A stretch of DNA of 64,000 nt from Eubacteriales bacterium. Its GTDB lineage: Bacteria > Bacillota > Clostridia > Lachnospirales > Lachnospiraceae. Positions 18,979 to 27,591 of this stretch are shown here, one piece after another. Every line of letters starts with the position of its first letter. Positions within the stretch are counted from its first letter, which is position 1. Below the pieces are notes generated by a model. The model was not told the DNA's origin. It ran no database searches and worked only from the letters and a program-made list of their open reading frames with translations. Location of the stretch: positions 1 through 64,000 of the forward strand of contig JAUNPJ010000009.1 of the NCBI GenBank assembly GCA_030536755.1, written 5' to 3'. Both the position numbers and the translations under genes were made by a program.

Positions 18979-19938
18979 CTATTGCAAAAGTTCCAGCAGT
19001 TTTTCAAGCTGTTCGTAATTTTCCACTTCATTCATCTGCCGTCTGAGACTGGCAGAATGACGCAGGCCGCTGGTGTACCATGCCATATGTTTTCGCATTT
19101 CACGGATACCGGTGTATTCGCCTTTATACTCCAGCTGAAGCTTGGCGTGGCGAAGCATCATCTCCTTGCGTTCCTGCAAAGACGGTCCCTGCGGTACCTG
19201 TCCTGTTTTTCTGTATTCGAGGATTTCCCGAAAGATCCAGGGATTTCCTCTTGCTGCCCGTCCAATCATGATACCGTCGCATCCCGTATGTTCCTCCAAA
19301 GCTCTGGCACTTTCCGGTGAATCTACGTCTCCGTTTCCAATAACAGGAATCGAAACCGCATCCTTTACCCGCGCGATCGTATCCCAGTCTGCCTTGCCGG
19401 AATAATACTGGACTCTTGTTCTTCCATGGACAGCGATGGCAGCCGCTCCGCTGTCCTCAATGATTTTGGCAAGCTCCACCACATCCACATCGCCGCCCTC
19501 AAATCCAATGCGGATTTTTGCCGTGACCGGCTTTTCGATGGCCTTTGCCGTCTTCGTGATGATCTGTCGAATCAACTTTGGATTTTTCAGAAGGGCTGAG
19601 CCCTCACCATTGTTTACCACTTTTGGCACTGGGCATCCCATATTTAAATCCAAAATGTCGAAGGGCTTTTCTTCAATATATTTCGCCATCTCGCTGATTA
19701 TATCCGGATCTGAGCCAAAAAACTGCAAAGATACCGGTTTTTCTCTGGAGTCAATCTCCATCAGCGCTTCTGTATTTCGATTGTGAAAAGAAATCGCCTT
19801 TGCACTGACCATCTCCATACAGATCAGTCCCGCTCCCTGTTCTTTGCACAGCAAGCGAAATGGCAGGTCAGTTACCCCTGCCATTGGTGCAAGTATTAAG
19901 TTGTTTTCCAGAGTTACATTTCCTATGGTGAGACTCAT
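18979..19938 (-). CDS. dusB: tRNA-dihydrouridine synthase
   Basis: A 319-residue FMN-dependent TIM-barrel enzyme that reduces uridines in the tRNA D-loop. APMAGVTDLPFR opens the barrel. NMGCPVPKVVNNGEGSAL contains the catalytic Cys, and VHGRTRVQYYSGKADW and IGNGDV give the phosphate-binding part. A helical tRNA-binding domain forms the last 70 residues. It follows coaX by 14 bases. The DusB subgroup is the usual one in Firmicutes. Confidence 0.93.
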   Translation of the reverse strand: MSLTIGNVTLENNLILAPMAGVTDLPFRLLCKEQGAGLICMEMVSAKAISFHNRNTEALMEIDSREKPVSLQFFGSDPDIISEMAKYIEEKPFDILDLNMGCPVPKVVNNGEGSALLKNPKLIRQIITKTAKAIEKPVTAKIRIGFEGGDVDVVELAKIIEDSGAAAIAVHGRTRVQYYSGKADWDTIARVKDAVSIPVIGNGDVDSPESARALEEHTGCDGIMIGRAARGNPWIFREILEYRKTGQVPQGPSLQERKEMMLRHAKLQLEYKGEYTGIREMRKHMAWYTSGLRHSASLRRQMNEVENYEQLEKLLELLQ

Positions 19939-19952
19939 TCCAACCTCGCTTT

Positions 19953-20723
19953 TTATTTCTTATTTTTCTCGTAAATGAGACGAAGACCTTTCAGCGTCAG
20001 ACGATTGTCATACACCTGAATCATATCGGTCTCATCGGCAATGATCTTGCCGAGACCGCCGGTTGCGACAACCTTCATTTCTTTCAGTCTGGCCTCTTCT
20101 TTTACCTTTTTGATAATATATTCTGTCTGGCCGATGTAGCCATATACAAGACCTGCCTGCATACTGCTGATCGTCTCTTTTGCCAGAATGGATTTTGGTT
20201 TCAAGATTTCAAATTTCGGCAGCTTTGCAGTTCCCTGCCAGAGCGCATTGGCACTCAGACGGATTCCCGGTGACGTCACACCTGCCACAAAGCTTCCGTC
20301 TTCCAGAATCAGATCATACGTCGTCGCTGTTCCGAAATCAATCACAAGAACCGGTCCGCCGTAAAGCTCATAAGCGCCGACTGCATCCACGATTCGGTCT
20401 GCACCGATCTGCTTCGGATTTTCTGTCGCCAGGCGAATGCCTGTCTTAATTCCAGGACCCACGATCAGCGGTGTTGTATGAAAATATTTCACAATTCCGT
20501 TGATCAGGGAATACATCACATCCGGAACAACGGAACTGATGATTACATCACGAACTTCCTCAATCGCAATGGCTCTGTGCTCAATGAGATCACAGATTGC
20601 CAGACCATACTCATCGGAGGTTCTGGAAGTTCTGGTTGTCAGACGAAACGTCTCCTTCAGGTTTTCTCCATCGAAAACGCCCATCGTCACATTGGTGTTT
20701 CCTACATCAATTACTAATAACAT
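19953..20723 (-). CDS. coaX: Type III pantothenate kinase
   Basis: CoaX phosphorylates pantothenate in the first step of coenzyme A synthesis. The 256-residue protein opens with the ASKHA phosphate loop [14 protein letters not shown] and has [21 protein letters not shown] and [11 protein letters not shown], the family's substrate and metal motifs. Type III enzymes are not feedback-inhibited by CoA. Its location after birA and a small conserved gene forms a cofactor-related run, and it shows spacings of 3-4 bases to the upstream gene. Confidence 0.95.
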   Translation of the reverse strand: MLLVIDVGNTNVTMGVFDGENLKETFRLTTRTSRTSDEYGLAICDLIEHRAIAIEEVRDVIISSVVPDVMYSLINGIVKYFHTTPLIVGPGIKTGIRLATENPKQIGADRIVDAVGAYELYGGPVLVIDFGTATTYDLILEDGSFVAGVTSPGIRLSANALWQGTAKLPKFEILKPKSILAKETISSMQAGLVYGYIGQTEYIIKKVKEEARLKEMKVVATGGLGKIIADETDMIQVYDNRLTLKGLRLIYEKNKK

Positions 20724-20726
20724 CGT

Positions 20727-21071
20727 TTACTCCTCTTCTGCCTCTTCCCCCAGGAAGAATACTTTGTAATACAATTCCAGGGAGTTGAGCAGTTCTGCTT
20801 TTTCCCGGCGAAGCTGCTTGATTCTCAAGGCACTTCCAATCTCATCAAACATCGCATCGGCCTCCAGTGCTTCCACGCGAAATTCCAGATTGCCTTCCTC
20901 ATCAAACTCCAGAGTCAGAACACCACCGATTTCTTCCGTGTACAACACACACATAATGTGCAGCTCATCCTTTACGCTATCGGGCAGAGCGTTGAAATCC
21001 TCATTGAAATAATATTTTTTCTCATAAGAACTCGCGCCGCAAAGCGTTACATTTTCTTCGTACATGGTCAT
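20727..21071 (-). CDS. Small conserved acidic protein (DUF6145-like)
   Basis: A 114-residue, strongly acidic cytosolic protein. It contains YYFNEDFNALP, IMCVLYTEEIGG and LTLEFDEEGNLEF, then a helical C-terminus. I recall this pattern from a clostridial domain of unknown function (DUF6145), but the assignment is from memory. It lies between birA and coaX with gaps of 3 bases on each side, so it is cotranscribed and probably translated in concert with them. No catalytic residues are apparent. Confidence 0.7.
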   Translation of the reverse strand: MTMYEENVTLCGASSYEKKYYFNEDFNALPDSVKDELHIMCVLYTEEIGGVLTLEFDEEGNLEFRVEALEADAMFDEIGSALRIKQLRREKAELLNSLELYYKVFFLGEEAEEE

Positions 21072-21074
21072 TCC

Positions 21075-22070
21075 TCACACATATCCGTATAATCCCCGGA
21101 CAGATACCTCCCCGGCATATACCTTTTCTATTGTCTGATCTTCCCGCTCCACCAAAAGCTGTCCCATGGCATCAATCCCTCTGGCAACGCCTGTATATTC
21201 ATTCCCGGGCTGCAAAACCTTAACCTGTGCATCTTTGTTGACCAGAATGTCATTGTAAGCCTGCATAAGACCAGACAAATCCCAGGTCGCTGAGAAAATC
21301 TCGTAATTTTTTTCAAAAATCTCCAGAAGTGCTGCGACCAGCTCGGCACGCTTCACCTCATGACCCACCTCAATCATCAGAGAAGTGGCAATGTCTTTTA
21401 ATTCTTCCGGAAATTCCCGCAGGTTGGTGTTGATTCCCGTTCCAATCACAATGTAGTTGATGTAATCCATCTGGGCACTCATTTCGGTGAGAATCCCACA
21501 GATTTTCCGATTCGATACAACGACATCGTTTGGCCATTTGATACCGGCATCCAGACCATACAGCTTTCGGATTGCCTGTGCCACACTCAGTCCTTCTACC
21601 AGAGTCAGCATCGACGCACGCTCCGGCGGCATGTCAGGCTTTAAAAGCTTCGTCACGGCAATCGAAGTTCCTTTCGGAGTCACCCACTGGCGCCCCCGCC
21701 TTCCTTTGCCCTGCGTCTGCTCATCTGCAATGACGACCGTGCCATGAGGTGCGCCATCCTCTGCCAGACGTTTCGCCCATGTGTTGGTAGAATCGACAGA
21801 CTCTTCCCAGTAAATCGTATTTCCAAGCCACTTTGTGTTGAGATAGCCACGCAATTCCTGCGGCTTGACAGAGTCCGGTGTCTCTACAAGACAATAGCCC
21901 CGGTTCTTAACCGCCACGATCTCATAGCCTTCTTCTTTTAACTGGTTGATATGTTTCCAGACTGCAGTGCGGGAAACGCCAAGCTTCTCGCAGAGCTCCT
22001 GCCCTGATACGTAGCCGTCTGCTTCCCGCAGATACGTCAAAATTTTTTCTTTCATCCTGACTGCTGACAT
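21075..22070 (-). CDS. birA: Bifunctional biotin-protein ligase / biotin repressor
   Basis: The protein has 331 residues. The first 65 form a winged helix-turn-helix (VSGQELCEKLGVSRTAVWKHI), so it can bind a biotin operator. The ligase domain has VDSTNTWAKRL and the biotinyl-AMP loop GKGRRGRQW near 125, then KWPNDV. The C-terminal SH3-like domain ends YAGEVSVRGLYGY. It attaches biotin to acetyl-CoA carboxylase and related enzymes. It starts just after argF; GGAG abuts the first ATG, and a second ATG five codons in is an alternative start. Confidence 0.95.
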   Translation of the reverse strand: MSAVRMKEKILTYLREADGYVSGQELCEKLGVSRTAVWKHINQLKEEGYEIVAVKNRGYCLVETPDSVKPQELRGYLNTKWLGNTIYWEESVDSTNTWAKRLAEDGAPHGTVVIADEQTQGKGRRGRQWVTPKGTSIAVTKLLKPDMPPERASMLTLVEGLSVAQAIRKLYGLDAGIKWPNDVVVSNRKICGILTEMSAQMDYINYIVIGTGINTNLREFPEELKDIATSLMIEVGHEVKRAELVAALLEIFEKNYEIFSATWDLSGLMQAYNDILVNKDAQVKVLQPGNEYTGVARGIDAMGQLLVEREDQTIEKVYAGEVSVRGLYGYV

Positions 22071-22073
22071 CTC

Positions 22074-23072
22074 CTATTTTTCAGGCTCACCCAAAGTTGC
22101 CACGATCACCGCTTTGATAGTATGCATACGGTTTTCTGCCTCATCAAATACTTTGGACTGCTCAGATTCAAATACTTCGTCGGTTACTTCCATCTCTGTC
22201 AGATTGAATCTCTCGCCCATCTGTTTTCCGATTGTAGTTTTTAAATCATGGAAAGCTGGCAGACAATGCAGGAAAATTGCTTTTTCTCCGGCATTTTCCA
22301 TCACCTTCTTTGTCACCTTATATGGTGTCAGCTCACGGATACGCTCTTCCCAAACTTCATCCGGCTCACCCATAGATACCCATACGTCTGTATAAATCAC
22401 ATCGGCATCTTTTGTTCCCTCTTCTACATTCTCTGTCAGTGTGATCGTTGCGCCTGTCTCAGCTGCATAGCCTCTGCAGGTCTCTACCAGCTCTTCATTC
22501 GGGAAATATTTGCTTGTCGTGCATGCCACAAAATGCATACCCATTTTTGCACAGGCAATCATCAGAGAGTTACCCATGTTGTATCTGGCATCACCCATAT
22601 ATACCAGCTTTCTGCCTTTCAGATCACCGAAATGCTCACGGATGGTCAGAAGGTCTGCCAGCATCTGTGTCGGATGATACTCGTTTGTCAGTCCGTTCCA
22701 TACCGGAACGCCTGCGTATTTTGCCAGCTCTTCTACGATTTCCTGGCCAAATCCGCGGTATTCAATTCCCTCGTACATTCTTCCCAGAACACGAGCAGTA
22801 TCCTCAATGCTTTCTTTCTTTCCGATCTGAGAACCTGACGGATCGAGATAAGTCGTTCCCATGCCAAGGTCATGTGCAGCGACCTCAAAAGAACATCTGG
22901 TACGTGTACTTGTCTTCTCAAAAATCAGAGCAATGTTTTTGCCTCTAAAATAGTCTACCGGAATTCCTTTCTTCTTCTTGTCCTTCAGATCTGCTGCCAG
23001 ATCCAGTAAGTATGTAATTTCCTCCGGTGTAAAATCCTTCAGTGTTAAAAAGTTGCGTCCTTTCAGATTCAT
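22074..23072 (-). CDS. argF: Ornithine carbamoyltransferase
   Basis: A 332-residue enzyme that makes citrulline from ornithine and carbamoyl phosphate. [11 protein letters not shown] near 57 binds carbamoyl phosphate, and HCLPAFHD near 270 holds the ornithine-site Cys. [20 protein letters not shown] forms the second half of the domain. No other arginine or arginine-deiminase genes are adjacent, so an anabolic or catabolic role cannot be decided here. Its ATG overlaps the patatin stop in ATGA, suggesting translational coupling to that unrelated gene. Confidence 0.95.
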   Translation of the reverse strand: MNLKGRNFLTLKDFTPEEITYLLDLAADLKDKKKKGIPVDYFRGKNIALIFEKTSTRTRCSFEVAAHDLGMGTTYLDPSGSQIGKKESIEDTARVLGRMYEGIEYRGFGQEIVEELAKYAGVPVWNGLTNEYHPTQMLADLLTIREHFGDLKGRKLVYMGDARYNMGNSLMIACAKMGMHFVACTTSKYFPNEELVETCRGYAAETGATITLTENVEEGTKDADVIYTDVWVSMGEPDEVWEERIRELTPYKVTKKVMENAGEKAIFLHCLPAFHDLKTTIGKQMGERFNLTEMEVTDEVFESEQSKVFDEAENRMHTIKAVIVATLGEPEK

Positions 23073-24208
23073 AATAATTCATCCTCCTCTTGTAAATTTA
23101 AGATCAGCTGAATGAACATGGGCAATCTGTCCTGCTCCTTCAGAATATCCTTTCGTTTTTCAATTTCCTCCCAAAGCTGCTCAACGGTATAAATGCAGTA
23201 TTTCGGGACACGACACATCCGTGCAGTCGCCTCCAGCATTCCAAGATAGAGTTCTTTGTAGTTCCAGCCTGCACCAAGCTTCAATTCCAACGCAACGGCA
23301 GGAAGCGTGACTTCCACATATTTTCTCATCGAAATCGCACCGTTCCACTCACAGAGACGGCAAAGGCACTCCCGTTCCGAAAGTTCTTCGTCGATATAGT
23401 AGATCACGCCGGATAAGCCATAAATCATACGCATGGCATCGTAGTAGCCCACCCGCATATTTCTTTTGCTTTTTTCCGCGTCAAATTCGATAATATTTCC
23501 AAGATCGATGCGGGGTTCTACCGACAAAATGGTAGTATCCTCAGGAATCTTAACCTTACGTTCTCTGCCCAAGCCAAAGATTCGAAGCACAATAATGTCT
23601 TTATAGTCTCTGCTAACCAGAGTTTCAAGCGGCACATTGTTAAATACACCGCCGTCCACAAACATTTTACCATGTAATTTCTCATTTTTAAATAGGGGAA
23701 AAATATATGCGCTGGCTAAAAGAAAATCTGGAATCCATTCCGGCTCCTGCGTCTTCATATCTATTTCCAGCTCTTTCATCTCATCCACACTAAAAGTCAT
23801 GACGTAAAATTCTTTGTCGGACTGCATGATTTTCTGCACATCGACGCAGTCTGCGATCAACTCTTTCAGCGGTGTAATATCCATTCCGCCGTCTTTCATG
23901 GTCTGAATCGCCAGCTTGATAAAATCCCCCATTGGAAGATTTCCCTGCAAAAGCTCTCCCATCTGCATGTCATCCACCTTCATCACCTTAGAATATGCAA
24001 TGCTCTCCCATATGTGCTCTGCATTTTCAAGGTCATCCATACAGATAAGGGCTCCGTTAAGAGCCCCTACGCTTGTACCTGCAATTCCTTTTATGTTTAT
24101 TCCGGCTTCTTTGAGTGCCTTCCACGCACCAATCTGATACGCGCCCTTTGCGCCTCCGCCCTCTAAGACAAGTCCATATTCTTTCGTCAGATCGATGACC
24201 GGTTTCAT
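23069..24208 (-). CDS. Patatin-like phospholipase
   Basis: A 379-residue cytosolic serine hydrolase. GGGAKGAYQ at 17-25 is the oxyanion loop, GTSVG at 44-48 carries the nucleophile Ser46, and DGGVFNN at 185-191 carries the catalytic Asp185, so the dyad is complete. The C-terminal 150 residues are helical and not recognised. It probably releases fatty acids from membrane lipids; the substrate is unknown. It is coupled to argF through a 4-base overlap. Confidence 0.88.
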   Translation of the reverse strand: MKPVIDLTKEYGLVLEGGGAKGAYQIGAWKALKEAGINIKGIAGTSVGALNGALICMDDLENAEHIWESIAYSKVMKVDDMQMGELLQGNLPMGDFIKLAIQTMKDGGMDITPLKELIADCVDVQKIMQSDKEFYVMTFSVDEMKELEIDMKTQEPEWIPDFLLASAYIFPLFKNEKLHGKMFVDGGVFNNVPLETLVSRDYKDIIVLRIFGLGRERKVKIPEDTTILSVEPRIDLGNIIEFDAEKSKRNMRVGYYDAMRMIYGLSGVIYYIDEELSERECLCRLCEWNGAISMRKYVEVTLPAVALELKLGAGWNYKELYLGMLEATARMCRVPKYCIYTVEQLWEEIEKRKDILKEQDRLPMFIQLILNLQEEDELL

Positions 24209-24238
24209 TGGATTCCTCCTTCACAAAATGACTGCATG

Positions 24239-25174
24239 TTATTCCTGCGTTTTCTTATCATCTGTGACAAGCTCTTTCAGGGAAGTCGCCAGTCCTGCCA
24301 GACCCTGAATCTCGGATGGAATGATAATCTTGGTAGCTTTGCCGTCCGCCACCTTCGCAAACGTCTCCAGGCTCTTCATCGTCAGCACCGCCTCGTCAGC
24401 ACCTGCTTCCCTCAGGAAGCGGATACCATCCGCATTCGCCTGCTGTACCTTCATGATTGCCTCTGCCTGACCTTCCGCCTCACGGATCATACGCTCTTTC
24501 TGTGCCTCTGCACGCAAAATAGCTGCCTGTTTTTCTGCCTCAGCTTCCAGAATGGCAGATTCTTTCTTACCTTCTGCCACAAGAATCGCCGAGCGCTTCT
24601 CACCTTCTGCGATCAGAATAGATTCTCTTCGCTCACGCTCCGCCTTCATCTGTTTCTCCATCGCATTCTGAATGGCTTCCGGCGGAATGATATTTTTCAA
24701 TTCCACACGATTAACCTTAATTCCCCATGGATCCGTCGCATCATCCAGAGATGCGCGCATTCTGGTGTTGATGACCTCACGGGACGTCAGCGTTTCATCC
24801 AGCTCCATATCACCGATGATGTTTCGCAGTGTCGTCGCAGACAGATTTTCAATCGCCATGATCGGATTTTCCACGCCATATGCATACAGCTTTGGATCTG
24901 TGATCTGGAAAAAGACAACCGTATCGATACGCATCGTAACGTTATCTTTCGTGATCACCGGCTGCGGCGGAAAGTCCACAACCTGCTCCTTCAAAGTCAC
25001 TCTTCTTGCCACACGTTCAATAAAAGGCAGCTTGAAATGAATTCCCGTTCCCCAGGTATCACGGTAAGCGCCCAGTCTTTCCAGAACAATAGCCGTTGCC
25101 TGCGGCACGATCTTGACACACGATGCCGCAATGAAAAGTGCAAGAATAAATAAAATAATAATCAATATCGCCAT
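24239..25174 (-). CDS. SPFH/Band 7 (stomatin-like) membrane protein
   Basis: A 311-residue protein with one N-terminal membrane helix (residues 2-20). The SPFH domain follows (VPQATAIVLERLG to GIKVNRVELKNI), then a long Ala/Glu/Lys coiled coil, about 180-260, with repeated EGEK/EAEK units. The end is a conserved ADGKATKIIIPSEI segment. It forms large oligomers at the membrane and matches the QmcA/HflC-like group. It is paired with nfeD, 3 bases downstream of it, the classic two-gene unit thought to organise membrane microdomains. Confidence 0.92.
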   Translation of the reverse strand: MAILIIILFILALFIAASCVKIVPQATAIVLERLGAYRDTWGTGIHFKLPFIERVARRVTLKEQVVDFPPQPVITKDNVTMRIDTVVFFQITDPKLYAYGVENPIMAIENLSATTLRNIIGDMELDETLTSREVINTRMRASLDDATDPWGIKVNRVELKNIIPPEAIQNAMEKQMKAERERRESILIAEGEKRSAILVAEGKKESAILEAEAEKQAAILRAEAQKERMIREAEGQAEAIMKVQQANADGIRFLREAGADEAVLTMKSLETFAKVADGKATKIIIPSEIQGLAGLATSLKELVTDDKKTQE

Positions 25175-25177
25175 GTC

Positions 25178-25615
25178 CTATTCCTCCGTTATTTTATTTA
25201 CGATCAGTTTCACGCCATCTACCCTGCTTACCTTCACAATTTCATCCCGGTTCAGTATCAGGGATTCCTCCCCGCTTCTTGCTTTCCAGTCTGCGCCTCC
25301 GATCTGTACTCTTCCGGTGCCCTTCAGATTATCCACCGTCTCCGTCACGACTGCGCGTTTTCCGATCAGACTGTCTACATTGGTACGCTCCACCTTCTGA
25401 TTCATAAACTTTGCCGCAGCCGGCCTCGTAAAGATCAAAAGCAGCGTAGAAATCACAAGAAACACGCCAACCTGCAGCAACAGCGGTCCTCCGGCCAGTG
25501 CCACAAAGAATGCAGCCAGTGCGCCTCCTGCAAACCAGATGGTCGTAAGCCCCATCGTGATCGCTTCAATCACCAGCAAAAGCACGACTGCCCCCAGCCA
25601 ATATACAGGTATCAT
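25178..25615 (-). CDS. NfeD-family membrane protein
   Basis: ATG 25615 follows GGGAG at a good spacing and gives MIPVYWLGAVVLLL, a 145-residue short NfeD. Upstream open frame is unlikely to be translated. Three to four membrane helices (1-70) are followed by a soluble OB-fold domain (LIGKRAVVTETVDNLKGTGRVQIGGADWKARS), the NfeDC signature. It acts with the adjacent SPFH protein. The serine-protease domain of long NfeD proteins is absent, as normal in this subgroup. Confidence 0.9.
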   Translation of the reverse strand: MIPVYWLGAVVLLLVIEAITMGLTTIWFAGGALAAFFVALAGGPLLLQVGVFLVISTLLLIFTRPAAAKFMNQKVERTNVDSLIGKRAVVTETVDNLKGTGRVQIGGADWKARSGEESLILNRDEIVKVSRVDGVKLIVNKITEE

Positions 25616-25667
25616 CCCATCACTCCCTTCGCAATTTATTTTGTAAATGCATGGTATCTGTATGCTT

Positions 25668-25696
25668 ATCATACTATATGAACGTGAGTTTGTCTA
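25668..25696 (-). promoter_or_regulatory. Possible promoter for nfeD-SPFH
   Basis: Minus-strand TAGACA (25696-25691), 17 bases, TATGAT (25673-25668). It overlaps the last codon of the upstream methyltransferase gene. Confidence 0.45.
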
Positions 25697-26473
25697 TGCA
25701 TTTCGTCTCTGTCTGGACGCCTCATAAGTAAGAATTCCGCAGGCCATCGCTGCATTGAGAGACTCTACCTTTCCGGCCATCGGAATGCGGATCAGACACT
25801 CCGACATCCCGGATAATTCTTCACTGAGTCCATTGCCCTCATTGCCGATGAGAAAGGCGGTTCCACCCTGATAATCCTCCTGGTCATAGAAATTTTTTCC
25901 CTTCAGATGAGCCGCATAAGTACAGATATGCTCTTCTTTTAATTTTTCCATTAATTCCGTCATGTTATCCACATACAAAAACGGCATCCGGTAAATAGAT
26001 CCCATCGTAGAGCGAATCGTCTTCGGATTGAAAATATCCACACATCCTTTGCTCAGAAGAATACCATCCACACCGGCACCCTCACTCGTGCGCAGAATGG
26101 TTCCCAGATTTCCCGGATCCTGCAGATCTTCCAGCACCACCAGAAGCGGAGAAGCATTCCCTGTGAAATCCTTCCACTCGTAATGCGGCTGGCGAAGCAC
26201 CGTCAAAATCCCCTGTGGTGTCATCGTGTCACTCATCTGGCGAAAGACGGAATCCGCTACCACTTCATGAGGAACAGCCTCCAGCTCCTGTTTCCAGTCT
26301 CCATCTTCATACAGACTCTCCCGTATATAAACTTTAGAGATCCAGTCGGCAGGAGCCTCACGAAACATTTTGATTCCCTCTACCACAAAAAGCCCCTGTT
26401 TATTTCTTGCCTTTCCCTTTGTATTTAACTGTATGACATTTTTTACCTGCGCATTACCGCTGCTCGTGATCAT
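25694..26473 (-). CDS. TrmH/SpoU-family RNA 2'-O-methyltransferase
   Basis: A 259-residue enzyme. The N-terminal domain is the substrate-binding L30e-like fold (about 1-90). The SpoU knot has motif 1 in LEDLQDPGNLGTILRTSEG, motif 2 in LIGNEGNGLSEEL and motif 3 in IPMAGKVESLNAAMA. It methylates ribose in rRNA or tRNA with SAM; the exact nucleotide is not predictable. It stands between two hairpin/promoter signals, so it may be expressed on its own downstream of pfkA. Confidence 0.9.
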   Translation of the reverse strand: MITSSGNAQVKNVIQLNTKGKARNKQGLFVVEGIKMFREAPADWISKVYIRESLYEDGDWKQELEAVPHEVVADSVFRQMSDTMTPQGILTVLRQPHYEWKDFTGNASPLLVVLEDLQDPGNLGTILRTSEGAGVDGILLSKGCVDIFNPKTIRSTMGSIYRMPFLYVDNMTELMEKLKEEHICTYAAHLKGKNFYDQEDYQGGTAFLIGNEGNGLSEELSGMSECLIRIPMAGKVESLNAAMACGILTYEASRQRRNA

Positions 26474-26493
26474 AATTTCCCCCTTATTACAAA

Positions 26494-26518
26494 ATTACCC
26501 TGGCAGAACCAGGGTAAT
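26494..26518 (-). terminator. Intrinsic terminator of pfkA
   Basis: A perfect 10-bp stem (ATTACCCTGG with CCAGGGTAAT) with a 5-base loop is followed on the minus strand by TTTG. It lies 20 bases after the pfkA stop. The T-tract is short, so some read-through is likely. Confidence 0.7.
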
Positions 26519-26538
26519 CAAGCATATCTTTTTCTTTT

Positions 26539-27528
26539 TTATTTTGAGTAGTTATGTGACAAGGATGCGCAAACCTCAACCTGATAATCAGAAATATCTT
26601 TCTGCATTGCCAGTGCCTCGTCAATGTCAAAGTCTACGAAATCGCCGTGTCGGTAGCCGACAACTCGTTTTGACTTTCCTTCCACAAGAAGATCCACTGC
26701 TTTTGCACCCATAATTGAAGCGTACACACGGTCCTTACAGGTCGGGTTTCCTCCACGCTGCATGTGACCAAGAATAGTAGCACGTGTCTCAATACCAGTT
26801 GCAGCTTCAATTCTCTTAGCCATAGCCTCAGAATGTCCGATACCTTCTGCATTGATGATGATATGATGCTTTTTGCCTTTTTTACGGTTTTCAATGATGT
26901 TGTTGATGATTTTCTGCTCATCATAATCATAACGCTCCGGAAGAAGCACATCCTCCGCACCGTTGGCAATACCGCACCACAATGCAATATAACCGGCATT
27001 TCTACCCATAACCTCAATGATACTGCATCTTTCATGAGATGTGGAAGTATCACGAACCTTATCAATTGCCTCCATAGCAGTATTTACTGCTGTATCAAAT
27101 CCAATGGTGTACTCTGTGCATGCAATATCCAGGTCGATGGTTCCCGGAATACCGATGGTATTGATACCCAGGTTTGCTAGCTTCTGCGCACCTGCAAAGG
27201 AACCGTCTCCACCGATTACAACGAGACCTTCGATTCCATGTTTTCTGCAGACCTCAGCACCTCTTTGCTGTCCCTCTGGAGTGCGGAACTCAGCACAGCG
27301 TGCTGTATACAGAACAGTACCGCCGCGTTGGATGGTATCGGACACATCTCTTGCAGTCATGTCTACAATTTCCTCATTCAGAAGTCCGTTGTATCCTTTG
27401 TAGATTCCCTTTACATTCAGACCGCTGCTTAATCCGCGACGTACAACCGCACGGATTGCGGCATTCATTCCAGGTGCATCTCCACCACTGGTTAATACTC
27501 CAATTGTCTTAATCGCTTTTGTTGCCAT
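26539..27528 (-). CDS. pfkA: ATP-dependent 6-phosphofructokinase
   Basis: A 329-residue glycolytic enzyme. GGDAPGMNAAIR near 14 and GGDGSFAGA near 105 bind ATP; the Gly at the 104/124-equivalent positions (GDGS, PGTID) indicates use of ATP rather than pyrophosphate. The catalytic loop reads PGTIDLDIACTEYTIGFDTA, so both catalytic aspartates are kept while the usual Asn of TIDND is Leu. MGRNAGYIA and MQRGGNP are also present. It follows dnaE, as in many Clostridia. Confidence 0.96.
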   Translation of the reverse strand: MATKAIKTIGVLTSGGDAPGMNAAIRAVVRRGLSSGLNVKGIYKGYNGLLNEEIVDMTARDVSDTIQRGGTVLYTARCAEFRTPEGQQRGAEVCRKHGIEGLVVIGGDGSFAGAQKLANLGINTIGIPGTIDLDIACTEYTIGFDTAVNTAMEAIDKVRDTSTSHERCSIIEVMGRNAGYIALWCGIANGAEDVLLPERYDYDEQKIINNIIENRKKGKKHHIIINAEGIGHSEAMAKRIEAATGIETRATILGHMQRGGNPTCKDRVYASIMGAKAVDLLVEGKSKRVVGYRHGDFVDFDIDEALAMQKDISDYQVEVCASLSHNYSK

Positions 27529-27591
27529 AACTATTCCTCCGTCTAAAAAATCCGTTGTCCTTTTCTTCCAATCCTTCTAATCGTGTTCATT

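Noticed and set aside
24236-25153. 305-codon plus-strand ORF opposite the SPFH gene
   Set aside because: It mirrors the repetitive coiled-coil coding strand of the SPFH gene; no domain, ribosome site or neighbour supports it.
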